31,650 bases of DNA, taken from an uncultured Phascolarctobacterium sp. (GTDB lineage: Bacteria > Bacillota > Negativicutes > Acidaminococcales > Acidaminococcaceae). A program made the position numbers and the translations under genes. The stretch is taken from assembly GCF_900753045.1 (NCBI RefSeq), contig NZ_CAADXO010000047.1, positions 1 through 31,650 on the forward strand, written 5' to 3'. Positions 22,719-31,598 of this stretch are shown piece after piece (positions within the stretch are counted from its first letter, which is position 1; every line of letters starts with the position of its first letter). A model generated the notes under the pieces. The model had not been told where the DNA came from, ran no database searches, and was given only the letters and a program-made list of their open reading frames with translations.

Positions 22719-24146
22719 ATGATGATTAACAACAAAAAAAATAACAAAAATAATAACAAAAATAATGCAAGTAACGGAAGTAACAATAATAATCACACTG
22801 TCAATAAATTTACGAAAGGTAATGATACTAACGTAAATAAGAAGAATAATGCTAACAATAAATTTACTCCTAGTCATGAAAGTGAAAAATCTAATAAAAC
22901 GAGTAAAGAAAAGTTGACATTATTAATAGACTTTAAGAAGAATAAGGGACTGAAAAAACCTAACAAAGAAATGCAATGTGTATTTCAAGAAAATATTTAT
23001 TCCCTGATAAAAGAAAAGGGGTTTAGTTCAGAGACTGTAAAGTTTATTATTGATGGGTACATGTTTAATAGTGTTGATGCTGTTGAAAAATATTTTGCTT
23101 CATCGCAATCTGCCAAATATGAAATGCAGGCTTTAATTAAATATATCAAGGCTGATGCCCTAAATGCCCAAATAGGTTTTAAGATTCTTGTCGCATTTAT
23201 GGGCAAGTATTGTGATTATAATAAACCTGTAGCAAAACTTCTTATGCCTGAAATTATCAAAGCAATAAATGTCATGGCATTTAGTCGAGAAGATAAGAAT
23301 AAGCTTAATAAAGGTAATGCTGCTGTTTTTAAATCAAATTGCTTTGATTTAGTTTTAAATGATTCTAATGAATTATCTCAGCTCGATACTGAATCATTGG
23401 ATGTAAATGATATTGCAATATTTAAAGAGGTAATGGAACCTGTAATAGCTTCTTATAGGGAATCACAGAATAAAAACGATAATATTAAGGCTGAGAAAAT
23501 CATGAAATGGCTTGGAATATCGGTTGAAAAAAATAAAGAAGCGTCAACTGATATGACTGAACCTGCTGATCAAAAGCAACCAGATAAGCCTGAAGTTAAA
23601 ACTGTTACTGTACAAAACAATGAGGATAAACCATTTCTTCAAAATAAATCGATTGAGGAAATTTACTCACTTTTAAAGAATGTAGATAATTCCTTGAGCG
23701 AATTACAGGGACAAAATACTAAGGTTTTAGCAGAATGCAGCAGTTACCAAAATGAGATAGAAGAACTTAAGTCAAAAATTCAGAAGCAGGAGAATGCTTT
23801 AAGCAGTAAAGAAGAAATCTGCAATACCCTGAATAGTAATCTCAGTGCTTTGAAAGCTGAACTGGCACAGCAGAAATTAGCTAATGTGGAGTTAACAGAA
23901 AAATATAATAAGCTGGAAACAAAGTATAGCAAGCTTAATGAACTGTATAATATTCAGGAAATTGAAGCAAATAAAAAACATCGTGAGTTTATTGTAAAAT
24001 TGGGTAACAGCTTAAAGCTTTCCCATGAAGATTATGAAATGATATTACAGATGAAGAATGGTGAAAGCAAGGCTTCACAACTGCAGGAGACTGTTCAGGA
24101 GATTTTTGATATATTGAAAAAATATGATGTTAAAATAGGTGGCTAA
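22719..24146 (+). CDS. Coiled-coil protein of unknown function, first gene of the defence-like operon
   Basis: A 475-aa protein not recognised. Residues 1-65 are low-complexity Asn/Lys-rich (NKKNNKNNNKNN...), probably disordered and nucleic-acid or partner binding. Residues about 70-270 are helical and globular-looking (including GFSSETVKFIIDGYMFNSVD and IGFKILVAFMGKYCDYNKP). After a short Pro/Thr-rich linker, residues about 311-415 form a long coiled coil (IEELKSKIQKQENALSSKEE), and a C-terminal helical part ends IFDILKKYDVKIGG. No enzyme motif is visible. ATG 22719 (or 22722) follows GCGGAGG. It ends 1 bp before the Hsp70-like start, suggesting a scaffold or sensor partner of that ATPase (inference). 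Confidence 0.75.
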   Translation: MMINNKKNNKNNNKNNASNGSNNNNHTVNKFTKGNDTNVNKKNNANNKFTPSHESEKSNKTSKEKLTLLIDFKKNKGLKKPNKEMQCVFQENIYSLIKEKGFSSETVKFIIDGYMFNSVDAVEKYFASSQSAKYEMQALIKYIKADALNAQIGFKILVAFMGKYCDYNKPVAKLLMPEIIKAINVMAFSREDKNKLNKGNAAVFKSNCFDLVLNDSNELSQLDTESLDVNDIAIFKEVMEPVIASYRESQNKNDNIKAEKIMKWLGISVEKNKEASTDMTEPADQKQPDKPEVKTVTVQNNEDKPFLQNKSIEEIYSLLKNVDNSLSELQGQNTKVLAECSSYQNEIEELKSKIQKQENALSSKEEICNTLNSNLSALKAELAQQKLANVELTEKYNKLETKYSKLNELYNIQEIEANKKHREFIVKLGNSLKLSHEDYEMILQMKNGESKASQLQETVQEIFDILKKYDVKIGG

Positions 24147-24147
24147 T

Positions 24148-25590
24148 ATGAGTAATAATTTAAAAATTTCATTTGGCATTGATTTCGGAACAACAAAAAG
24201 TGGTGTAGCGTTCTACATACATGACAATGGTAAATTAGTACGCTGCGGTGATCTGGACGGAGCACCGTTAACGTCTTCTGTTGCCATCAACAGAAGCACT
24301 GGAGAAGTAGTTGTAGGTTCTGCTGCTAAGACAAAAAGAATAGAGTGGGGAGAGCAGGCCAGCTATATACATTCAGTAAAAATGAATATGGATAATAAGA
24401 ATTGGTATATTGAAGTTTGTGGCGTGAAAAAATACGTGGAAGATATAGCTTCTGAAGTATTTTTAGCTTTGAAAAAGGAGGCAATGAGTCAATATAATTA
24501 TGATATTGACAGTGCAATCGTAGCTATTCCTGTAGGATTCTCACCTGAAAAGCGTGAAAAAATCAGACAAGCAGCCAGAAAAGCAGGAATAGAAATTAAA
24601 ACCTTTATCAGCGAGCCTACAGCAGCTTTTTTTGCTAATTATAAGGAACTGAAAAATGCTGAAACTGTGGCGGTCTTTGATTGGGGCGGAGGAACCCTGG
24701 ATGTCTGTGTCTTGAGAAATGACCATGGTAAAGTAGCAGAGCTTGCCAGCAAAAGTCTTGCTCTTGCTGGTGACAATATAGATGAAAAGCTGGCTAAGAT
24801 GATTCATAAGAATGTTGTTCCCGATATCAGATTTGAAGATATACCGGAAATAGACAGGATACACATTTTGGACAGAGCTGAAAGAACCAAATGTCTTTTC
24901 TTAAGTAAAAATGAGGCACAATGTCGTGTGCCAAGGTACATTTCTGATGATATAACTGTTTCGGAATTTATAAAATATGGTACTTTCAGTGCATTAATTG
25001 AACCGGAGATAAAAGAGGCACTAAATTGCCTTAAAGAAACTATTGAAGAAAGCAAGCTGAACTTCACTAATATTGATAAAATTTTGCTTGTAGGCGGCAG
25101 CTGTAATTTAAGACCTTTGCATGAGATTCTTGTCAAAGAATATGGTGAAGAACTTGCAGGAAAAATCTTTTTTCCTGATGAGCCGGAATGGTGTGTTGCG
25201 GAAGGTGCCGCTATACTTGCAGATAAAGGCGGACAGTATTATACAAATCAGTCAGTAGGTGTTATCCTGGCTGATGGTAATTATTTTGAAATATTACCTA
25301 AAAATACACCGATTGCTCAATGGAAAAATGAGGTTCGCTTTGCAGTTACTGATCAATCATTAGAAGCAAGATTTATTTTTAGTGGCAGTGCGGATATAGA
25401 TAAAATGCCGGAAAGATATAATCTGTTCAGAGTTGAAGCTAGTGGATTTCTGCGTGAGCAGATTATACTTAATGCTATGATAGACAATGATTTGATATTC
25501 CGTGTGTCTGCCCAAAGTACATTTAGAAAAGCAACCGAATATGAAAACTGGTGGAAATATAGTAATTTAAAATATTATTATAAGATTTGA
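24148..25590 (+). CDS. Hsp70/DnaK-like ATPase in a DrmA-DrmB operon
   Basis: A 480-aa protein with an intact actin/Hsp70 nucleotide-binding domain: phosphate-1 FGIDFGTTKSGVAF (residues 9-22), IVAIPVGFSPEKREKIRQAA, SEPTAAFFANY, phosphate-2 AVFDWGGGTLDVCVL (about 176-190) and adenosine motif KILLVGGSCNLRPLHEIL (about 311-328). The remaining about 110 residues give only a short beta-type region and no helical lid, so it is shorter than DnaK (about 610-640). No DnaJ or GrpE partner is near. ATG 24148 follows AGGTGG with 5-nt spacing; an upstream GTG (24139) is in frame and overlaps the previous gene. It may remodel or gate the helicases next to it using ATP (inference). Confidence 0.88.
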   Translation: MSNNLKISFGIDFGTTKSGVAFYIHDNGKLVRCGDLDGAPLTSSVAINRSTGEVVVGSAAKTKRIEWGEQASYIHSVKMNMDNKNWYIEVCGVKKYVEDIASEVFLALKKEAMSQYNYDIDSAIVAIPVGFSPEKREKIRQAARKAGIEIKTFISEPTAAFFANYKELKNAETVAVFDWGGGTLDVCVLRNDHGKVAELASKSLALAGDNIDEKLAKMIHKNVVPDIRFEDIPEIDRIHILDRAERTKCLFLSKNEAQCRVPRYISDDITVSEFIKYGTFSALIEPEIKEALNCLKETIEESKLNFTNIDKILLVGGSCNLRPLHEILVKEYGEELAGKIFFPDEPEWCVAEGAAILADKGGQYYTNQSVGVILADGNYFEILPKNTPIAQWKNEVRFAVTDQSLEARFIFSGSADIDKMPERYNLFRVEASGFLREQIILNAMIDNDLIFRVSAQSTFRKATEYENWWKYSNLKYYYKI

Positions 25591-25606
25591 CGAGAAGAGT
25601 GATATT

Positions 25607-28138
25607 ATGAGTAAACTAGCGACAAACGTAACTTTGGAAAGCAACGTTTATGTAGTAAGGAAGCTTAGACAGACAGATGATATAGATTATTTAAAATGCC
25701 TTGCTGATAAAGAGAGCCTTGAAAAGATAAAAAAACTTAATTCTACTTACCACTTGACATCATATCAACGAAAGCTGCTTGGTAGTGTTGATTGTTTATA
25801 TAACAGAGAGGAAGGTGTGCTTTGGGGCCCGTATAGGATTCCTGATGGCAGAGTAAAAGTTGTATGCAGATGTACTAAGCTTGACTGCAAGTACTTGCTG
25901 ACGAGTTGCAGAAGGTATGAAACTAAGGAAAGCATAGAGAAAGAAATTGCTTTGCGACAAGAATTAAGACAGCAGGGTAGTATGACAAAAGAAATCCATG
26001 GAGAAGCCATTGATAGAACTGAATCCAAGGATGTTCCTTCTATTTCTGCAACTCCAGAACTTCCGAAAGAACCGGAACCACCAACTCCTCCAGAACTTTC
26101 GAAAGAACCGGAACCACCAACTCCTCCAGAACTTCCGAAAGAACCGGAACCACCAACTCCTCCAGAACTTCCGAAAGAACCGGAACCACCAACTACTCCT
26201 GAACCTCTGGAAGTACTGAACCCACCAATTCCACCTGAACCTCCGAAAATACCGGAACCCATTATTACTGGTGATAGCAGTGACGAACAGAAAGCAGTTA
26301 TTACAGCAGATTATCGTAAAAGAATTCTTGTGAATGCAGGACCTGGTACAGGTAAAACCTGGACATTGATTGAACGAATCAAAGAGTTCTTGAATAATGA
26401 AGAAGTAGAACCTGAGAATATTGTTGTTTTGTGTTTTTCGAGAGCTGCAGTTCGTGTTATAACTGAAAGATTAAAGCTCGCAGATAAAAACAGAACTATA
26501 AATGCCAGATGGCGTAGCATTGATATACGCACCTTTGATTCCTTTGCTACCTGGCTTCTTGCAAATCTGAGAGATGCTGAGGATGATGAATTAAAAGAGT
26601 TATTGCCAGATGATGATGACTTTGAAAATCTGAATTATGAACAGCGTATACTCCGGGCTAAAGCAATATTTGATAATGACAAGTATAAAATTCTGGCTGA
26701 TTCGTGGCAGCATGTAATCGTTGATGAGGTACAGGATTTGGTTGGTCCACGAGCAGAACTGGTACTTGCAATGCTTAACGATTTGCCGGATTCTTGTGGC
26801 TTTACTTTATTAGGTGATAGCTGTCAGGCTATTTACGATTATATGTCAGAGGACGACAATAATGTCATCAGCTCCAGTGTTTTCAGGAAAAAGCTTTTAG
26901 AGAATCATAGTAATATAAGTCAGGTAGAACTGACGCATAATTATAGGCAAAATGATAGTCTGACTGCTTTTGCCAACCCATATAGACATGCTATATTGGA
27001 ACAGAATGCAGATATTGAAGCGCATGAAGCAGAAGCAGTAAATCAGAAGATTGCTTCTGCATTTTGGGACATGGATAATTTGGAACGTGATTCTTTTGAA
27101 AAATATTATGCCGGTAAAAAGACTGGTATTCTTACGCGTACTAATGCACAAGCATTATTGATAGCACAAAAGCTTTTAGGTAAAAATATTAAGCATCTGT
27201 TGCGTAGTCCCAACACTAATGTACCGCTTGCTTCCTGGATTTATCAGGTTCTGACGCAGTTGAGTACTGATGCAATAGCTACACAAGAGAGCTTTATTGC
27301 AACGTTCAGCAAGCTTTATCCAAAGCAGGCAGAAAATGCTCAGGCGTATTGGGATGCTGTTATCAGCACGCAGAACGATAATACGCTTACAGCTTATAGT
27401 GTAGAAAATCTTTTGAAAGGGATTTTGTATAAAGCTAAGGACATGTTACTTTTTCAGGAACCTGGAGATGCTGGTTGTAATATTTTCATAAGCAATGTGC
27501 ATAGATCTAAAGGTCTTGAATATGATAATGTTGTTGTTTTAAGTGATCTTCTTACTAATGGAGCAGAAGAAAAGAATCACCTGGAACATAAAATTGCCTA
27601 TGTTGCTCTAACAAGAGCGAAAGATGAAATTACCAAAATCAGCATGCCTGAAAAGTATATTTATATTTTCAAGGATGATAGCCGACGTTGTTTTGAACAG
27701 GGATTATATTCTTTTGGAAAAATATACCTTGCTAATTTCGAAATACAGACAGGTGATATCAATCCGTTTATGTATGCAGTAAATAAAAAACGCCAGAAAT
27801 ATATTGAAAACAGCATACATATAGGTGACCAGATGGAACTGAAGAAGCTTGGCAGTCCGGAGGAGGAAAATCCTTTATATGAGCTTAAGGATTATGATGA
27901 AGTTGTCATTGGGCAGACAACTGCTGATTTTGCAACCGCAGTAAGGTCTGCAATTACCAGAATGTATAAAGGTAAATTTAAAAACAAGTATTTTACACGT
28001 ACTTTTTCTGATATATATGTTGTAGGCAAAACTACCCATATTTCAGCTAATTGCCCGGAACTTGAAGGGGCTCATAAGTATGGAGATTATTATGTATGGC
28101 AAGGCTTGCGCCTTGGCGGATTTGCTTCAACTAAATGA
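25607..28138 (+). CDS. UvrD/Rep-like SF1 helicase with N-terminal Cys-rich domain and Pro/Glu linker
   Basis: An 843-aa protein in three parts. Residues 1-145 form an unfamiliar N-domain with a Cys cluster (Cys87, Cys89, Cys94, Cys101, in VCRCTKLDCKYLLTSC) that may bind zinc. Residues about 150-220 are a Pro/Glu-rich linker built from 12-residue repeats (PELPKEPEPPTP). From residue 225 an SF1A helicase carries the Q motif DEQKAVI, Walker A AGPGTGKT (244-251), Walker B VIVDEVQDL, motif III LLGDSCQAIYDY, motif IV THNYRQND, motif V VHRSKGLEYDNVVV and motif VI YVALTRAKDEI, all intact. The approximately 150-residue C-tail is unassigned. It would translocate on and unwind DNA 3'-5'. It lies 16 bp after the Hsp70-like gene and 9 bp before the DrmA-like gene. 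Confidence 0.88.
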   Translation: MSKLATNVTLESNVYVVRKLRQTDDIDYLKCLADKESLEKIKKLNSTYHLTSYQRKLLGSVDCLYNREEGVLWGPYRIPDGRVKVVCRCTKLDCKYLLTSCRRYETKESIEKEIALRQELRQQGSMTKEIHGEAIDRTESKDVPSISATPELPKEPEPPTPPELSKEPEPPTPPELPKEPEPPTPPELPKEPEPPTTPEPLEVLNPPIPPEPPKIPEPIITGDSSDEQKAVITADYRKRILVNAGPGTGKTWTLIERIKEFLNNEEVEPENIVVLCFSRAAVRVITERLKLADKNRTINARWRSIDIRTFDSFATWLLANLRDAEDDELKELLPDDDDFENLNYEQRILRAKAIFDNDKYKILADSWQHVIVDEVQDLVGPRAELVLAMLNDLPDSCGFTLLGDSCQAIYDYMSEDDNNVISSSVFRKKLLENHSNISQVELTHNYRQNDSLTAFANPYRHAILEQNADIEAHEAEAVNQKIASAFWDMDNLERDSFEKYYAGKKTGILTRTNAQALLIAQKLLGKNIKHLLRSPNTNVPLASWIYQVLTQLSTDAIATQESFIATFSKLYPKQAENAQAYWDAVISTQNDNTLTAYSVENLLKGILYKAKDMLLFQEPGDAGCNIFISNVHRSKGLEYDNVVVLSDLLTNGAEEKNHLEHKIAYVALTRAKDEITKISMPEKYIYIFKDDSRRCFEQGLYSFGKIYLANFEIQTGDINPFMYAVNKKRQKYIENSIHIGDQMELKKLGSPEEENPLYELKDYDEVVIGQTTADFATAVRSAITRMYKGKFKNKYFTRTFSDIYVVGKTTHISANCPELEGAHKYGDYYVWQGLRLGGFASTK
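26054..26197 (+). repeat. Four 36-bp tandem repeats in the helicase linker
   Basis: Units 26054-26089, 26090-26125, 26126-26161 and 26162-26197 encode PELPKEPEPPTP with single changes; more degenerate Pro-rich sequence follows. Near-identity at DNA level suggests recent expansion and possible length variation of the tether between the N-domain and helicase. Confidence 0.92.
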
Positions 28139-28147
28139 GGTGATATT

Positions 28148-31100
28148 GTGCAAAATTATTCCCAATATTATAAAGCTAGGGATATTATCGAAGAATTTAT
28201 GGTGAAGGATCTTATTGGTCCTGTAGCTGAAGATGAGGTTTTAGATGAATCTCCTTTAAATTATTATCTGATGGGCAAGCTGTATCCTCAGGCAGATATA
28301 GAATCAGATGCTATTACTCAGGAAGAAGGAGATATCAACCGTAATTCAATATTGGAGAATGAGCTTGACGGTTACGATACATCTATATCTTTGAGCAATG
28401 TGCGCAACCCATCGTCAATGGGAATAACTTGTGCAATAAATTCTGAAGTCAGAGAAATTACGATTTATGGCAGCTATTCTTTTTATGTACATGTACAGGC
28501 AGAAAATAATACCAGTACCGGTATAAAAAAACAGAAAAAGCATGCTGATACATCTTGGCAAAGAAAAGAAACAGCCTTTAGTGAAAACTTGATATTTACT
28601 GCTGCGAAAAGTTACATCTTCAGCTTGCCGGGGAAAATCTCATTAAAGGTTTATATCCATGATACAAATATTTCTGATGAGATAATTCTTACAGCTACTC
28701 TAGTTAATGAAAACGGTGCAGATGCCGATATAGATACTATAGCTGCTGGCTGCGCCTTTCAGGTACAGCTCAATATAACGGGTAAGGGACAGGTATTTAA
28801 TCCGATCAACCAACAGATTTGTTTGGCAGACGATACAGATAGCCTGGAACTGGAAATGTTATATTCGGATATTAAGTATTATGCTCAAGGTCATGGCTGT
28901 TCGGTCAAATGGCAGGAAAATGCTGAGGGAGATTTAATAATCAGCTCAGCCTGGATGCCGGAATACGAGCTGCTGCAAATGATGCCGGGTATGCTTAAGA
29001 ATGAGAATGCTTTATCAATGGAGTATCTGGTATCAGAATCTGACGAGTCAGTTATTCAGTCATTAAATAATTTCCTCTTGAAATATAGCCAGTGGATAAA
29101 TGAGCAGGAAAACAAAATATGCCTGTTAAATCCTAAGTTTCACGAAGTAGCTGAACAGAACTTGCAAAAATGTAATGCTGCATATAAGCAAATGTCAAAA
29201 GCTGTTGATATGCTTAAACTTGATAAACATGCTATGCAGGCTTTTAAGATTGCCAATGAAGCAATGCTGCTGCAACGTGAGCAGACTCTTAAAAAAAGCG
29301 GGAAAAGAGTACAACGCTCAGAAATAACATGGTATCCTTTTCAGTTAGCCTTCGTTTTGCATGAATTACCATCTTTTATATGTCCTGATGACGATTCAAG
29401 AAAGATGGTTGATTTGTTGTGGTTTCCTACTGGCGGTGGTAAAACAGAAGCATATCTTGGCATTGCTGCTTTTGTTATTTTCCTAAGACGCCTTCGCAAT
29501 CATAATGATGATGGTACGACTATCATTATGCGCTATACGCTTCGCTTATTAACCATACAGCAATTTGAACGTGCCAGTGCTTTAATCTGTGCTTGTGAAA
29601 AGCTTAGGAAAAAATATAATATTGATGGCAGCAGGATAACTATAGGCTTATGGGTTGGTGGGCAATTAACGCCTAATAAAATTGCAGACGCCAGAAGAGC
29701 TTTAAACAATCTTGCAGTTGGACAGTTACCGGGAAATGATACCGACCCGTGTCAGATTAAAAAATGTCCGTGGTGTGGTCATGACCTGACATACAAAGAT
29801 TACTGTATAGATACTGCAAGTAATCAAATGAATATTAGATGTCCAAATAGTGAATGTGATTTTCATAATGATGATAATTTATTGCCATTGAACATTATTG
29901 ATGAATCTATTTATAGCAATCCGCCAACGTTTATTGTTGCAACTGTAGATAAGTTTGCACAGCTTCCTTTGAATGATAAGCCTGCAGCTCTTTTTGGCAT
30001 TTCTAATCATAAGAATCCACCGGATTTAATTATCCAGGATGAACTGCATTTGATTTCCGGGCCGTTGGGTACAATTACGGGTATTTATGAAGCTATAATA
30101 ACCAAACTATGTGAAAAAGATGGTATTGGTGCTAAAGTTATCGCGTCTACTGCCACAATCCGTAATGCTGCCAAACAAATAAAAGCACTCTATGGGAAGG
30201 ATTTTATACAATTTCCTCCACAGGGTTTGACAGTAAAAGATTCCTTCTTTGCTGTAGAGTCAACTGCCGATAAGCGTCCTGCAAGAAAATATCTTGGTGT
30301 ATTGGGTTCAGGTACGACTGCTACTACCACCCTTATCAGAGTGAATGCTGCTTTGCTGTTTGCTACCAGATATCTTACCAGACAAGGTTTCGAAGATAAG
30401 GTAATAGATAATTTTTGGACAATTACAGGGTATTTTAACAGCTTGCGTGAGCTTGGTGGTGCTAATACTCAGATTATAGATGACGTTCAAAGCCGTTTTG
30501 AGTATTTGGCCAAGAATAAATTTAAGTCTTATGCATTACCTGCTGATATGATAAAGAGGTATACCAATATTAAAGAACTGACCAGCAGGTTAGATAATAA
30601 TGATATTACCAAACTTATCCAAGATACTTTAAAAACAGGTTATTCCAGTAATGCAGATGGCAGATATGTACTTGATTTTATTCTGGCTTCTAATATGATT
30701 TCTGTTGGCATTGATATTGACAGATTAGGAACTATGGTTATGGTAGGACAGCCTAAAACGAATGCAGAATATATTCAATCTTCTAGTCGTGTAGGACGTG
30801 CTAACCCTGGCCTGGTAGTGACTGTATATAATCAGGCACGTTCCAGAGACAGGTCTCATTATGAGCAGTTTATAAAATATCATTCTGCAATGTACAGATA
30901 TGTGGAAGCAACCAGTTTAACTCCTTTTGCTGATAGAGCAAGAGACAGAGCCTTACATGCACTGTATGTTGCATTGTATAGATATTTGGTGCCCGGAAAG
31001 CTTGAGAATAAACAGGCTGCGAAATTTGAAGAAGCTGGTGCCAAGCAGGTTGAAAAGACAATTAGTGACTATGTTGAGCTGATTGATCCGGCAGAACTGA

Positions 31101-31300
31101 ATAGTGTCCTTGATGAACTTAAGGAAGTCCGCAGGGAATGGGAGAAGAAATGTGATGGTGAGCTTGTATATAAAAAACATGGCGAAGAACGAGGTACATC
31201 ACTTTTAAAATCAGATGTGGACTGTGACAGATTTGCGACTATGAACAGTATGAGAAATGTTGATGTTCAGACAGGAATATATTTATTAGGGGAGGACTGA
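28148..31300 (+). CDS. drmA: DrmA-like SF2 helicase (DISARM core protein)
   Basis: A 1050-aa helicase. The N-terminus has KDLIGPVAEDEVLDESPLNYYL (residues 19-40), the opening motif I associate with DrmA-type proteins. Walker A FPTGGGKTEAYLG is near residues 426-438, a four-Cys zinc cluster (CPWCGH and CPNSECDFH) near 540-572, the DExH box QDELHLISGPLG near 630, STATIRNA in motif III, and motifs V-VI with NMISVGIDIDRLGTMVMVGQPK, then SSSRVGR near 878-884. The start is GTG 28148, 5 nt after GAGGTGAT; no earlier ATG fits. The following gene is DrmB-like, and DrmA plus DrmB form the conserved core of DISARM phage-defence systems. No DISARM methyltransferase or DrmC is seen in the window. Confidence 0.85.
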   Translation: MQNYSQYYKARDIIEEFMVKDLIGPVAEDEVLDESPLNYYLMGKLYPQADIESDAITQEEGDINRNSILENELDGYDTSISLSNVRNPSSMGITCAINSEVREITIYGSYSFYVHVQAENNTSTGIKKQKKHADTSWQRKETAFSENLIFTAAKSYIFSLPGKISLKVYIHDTNISDEIILTATLVNENGADADIDTIAAGCAFQVQLNITGKGQVFNPINQQICLADDTDSLELEMLYSDIKYYAQGHGCSVKWQENAEGDLIISSAWMPEYELLQMMPGMLKNENALSMEYLVSESDESVIQSLNNFLLKYSQWINEQENKICLLNPKFHEVAEQNLQKCNAAYKQMSKAVDMLKLDKHAMQAFKIANEAMLLQREQTLKKSGKRVQRSEITWYPFQLAFVLHELPSFICPDDDSRKMVDLLWFPTGGGKTEAYLGIAAFVIFLRRLRNHNDDGTTIIMRYTLRLLTIQQFERASALICACEKLRKKYNIDGSRITIGLWVGGQLTPNKIADARRALNNLAVGQLPGNDTDPCQIKKCPWCGHDLTYKDYCIDTASNQMNIRCPNSECDFHNDDNLLPLNIIDESIYSNPPTFIVATVDKFAQLPLNDKPAALFGISNHKNPPDLIIQDELHLISGPLGTITGIYEAIITKLCEKDGIGAKVIASTATIRNAAKQIKALYGKDFIQFPPQGLTVKDSFFAVESTADKRPARKYLGVLGSGTTATTTLIRVNAALLFATRYLTRQGFEDKVIDNFWTITGYFNSLRELGGANTQIIDDVQSRFEYLAKNKFKSYALPADMIKRYTNIKELTSRLDNNDITKLIQDTLKTGYSSNADGRYVLDFILASNMISVGIDIDRLGTMVMVGQPKTNAEYIQSSSRVGRANPGLVVTVYNQARSRDRSHYEQFIKYHSAMYRYVEATSLTPFADRARDRALHALYVALYRYLVPGKLENKQAAKFEEAGAKQVEKTISDYVELIDPAELNSVLDELKEVRREWEKKCDGELVYKKHGEERGTSLLKSDVDCDRFATMNSMRNVDVQTGIYLLGED

Positions 31301-31304
31301 TTGT

Positions 31305-31598
31305 ATGCCAAGATTAGGTACAAAAGGCAGCAATAAAAAAACTGTTGTTGGAGAATTACGTCGCACACAAGTTATCACTACCTATGGTCCTGGTGCGATA
31401 GTTGATTTACCTGATATCTCAGTAATTATGGCAGCAACAGATTATTGGAATTCGCGTAATAGCAGAGTTTTGCATGAGGCCAATTTACAAAAACTATTAG
31501 GTGTAAATTGCTTTAGGGAACCATGTGCACATTCAAATGAAGGGTTTAATGAAAGCGGCACCACTCTGATATGTACCCAGTTTCCTGGACACCGCTAA
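31305..31598 (+). pseudogene. drmB: DrmB-like (DUF1998) gene, 5' part only, broken by an apparent IS end
   Basis: The frame starts 4 bp after drmA, using GGGGAGG within the drmA end. Its N-terminus (ELRRTQVITTYGPGAIVDLP, then ATDYW) is the typical opening of DrmB/DUF1998 proteins, which are normally about 500-700 aa. Here the frame stops after 97 codons. The DrmB-like part ends about residue 89, where the sequence changes at 31572 into what looks like an IS3-family terminal repeat. The last eight codons and stop are then IS-derived. The rest of drmB may continue beyond the window on the far side of the element. Confidence 0.7.

Noticed and set aside
26054..26197. Possible CRISPR-like array from 36-bp repeats
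   Set aside because: Units are directly adjacent with no spacers and are in frame with a protein.
25765..26262. Gly/Ser-rich antisense open frame in the helicase linker
   Set aside because: It is the reverse reading of the Pro/Glu repeat; the plus-strand helicase frame is continuous and supported by motifs on both sides.
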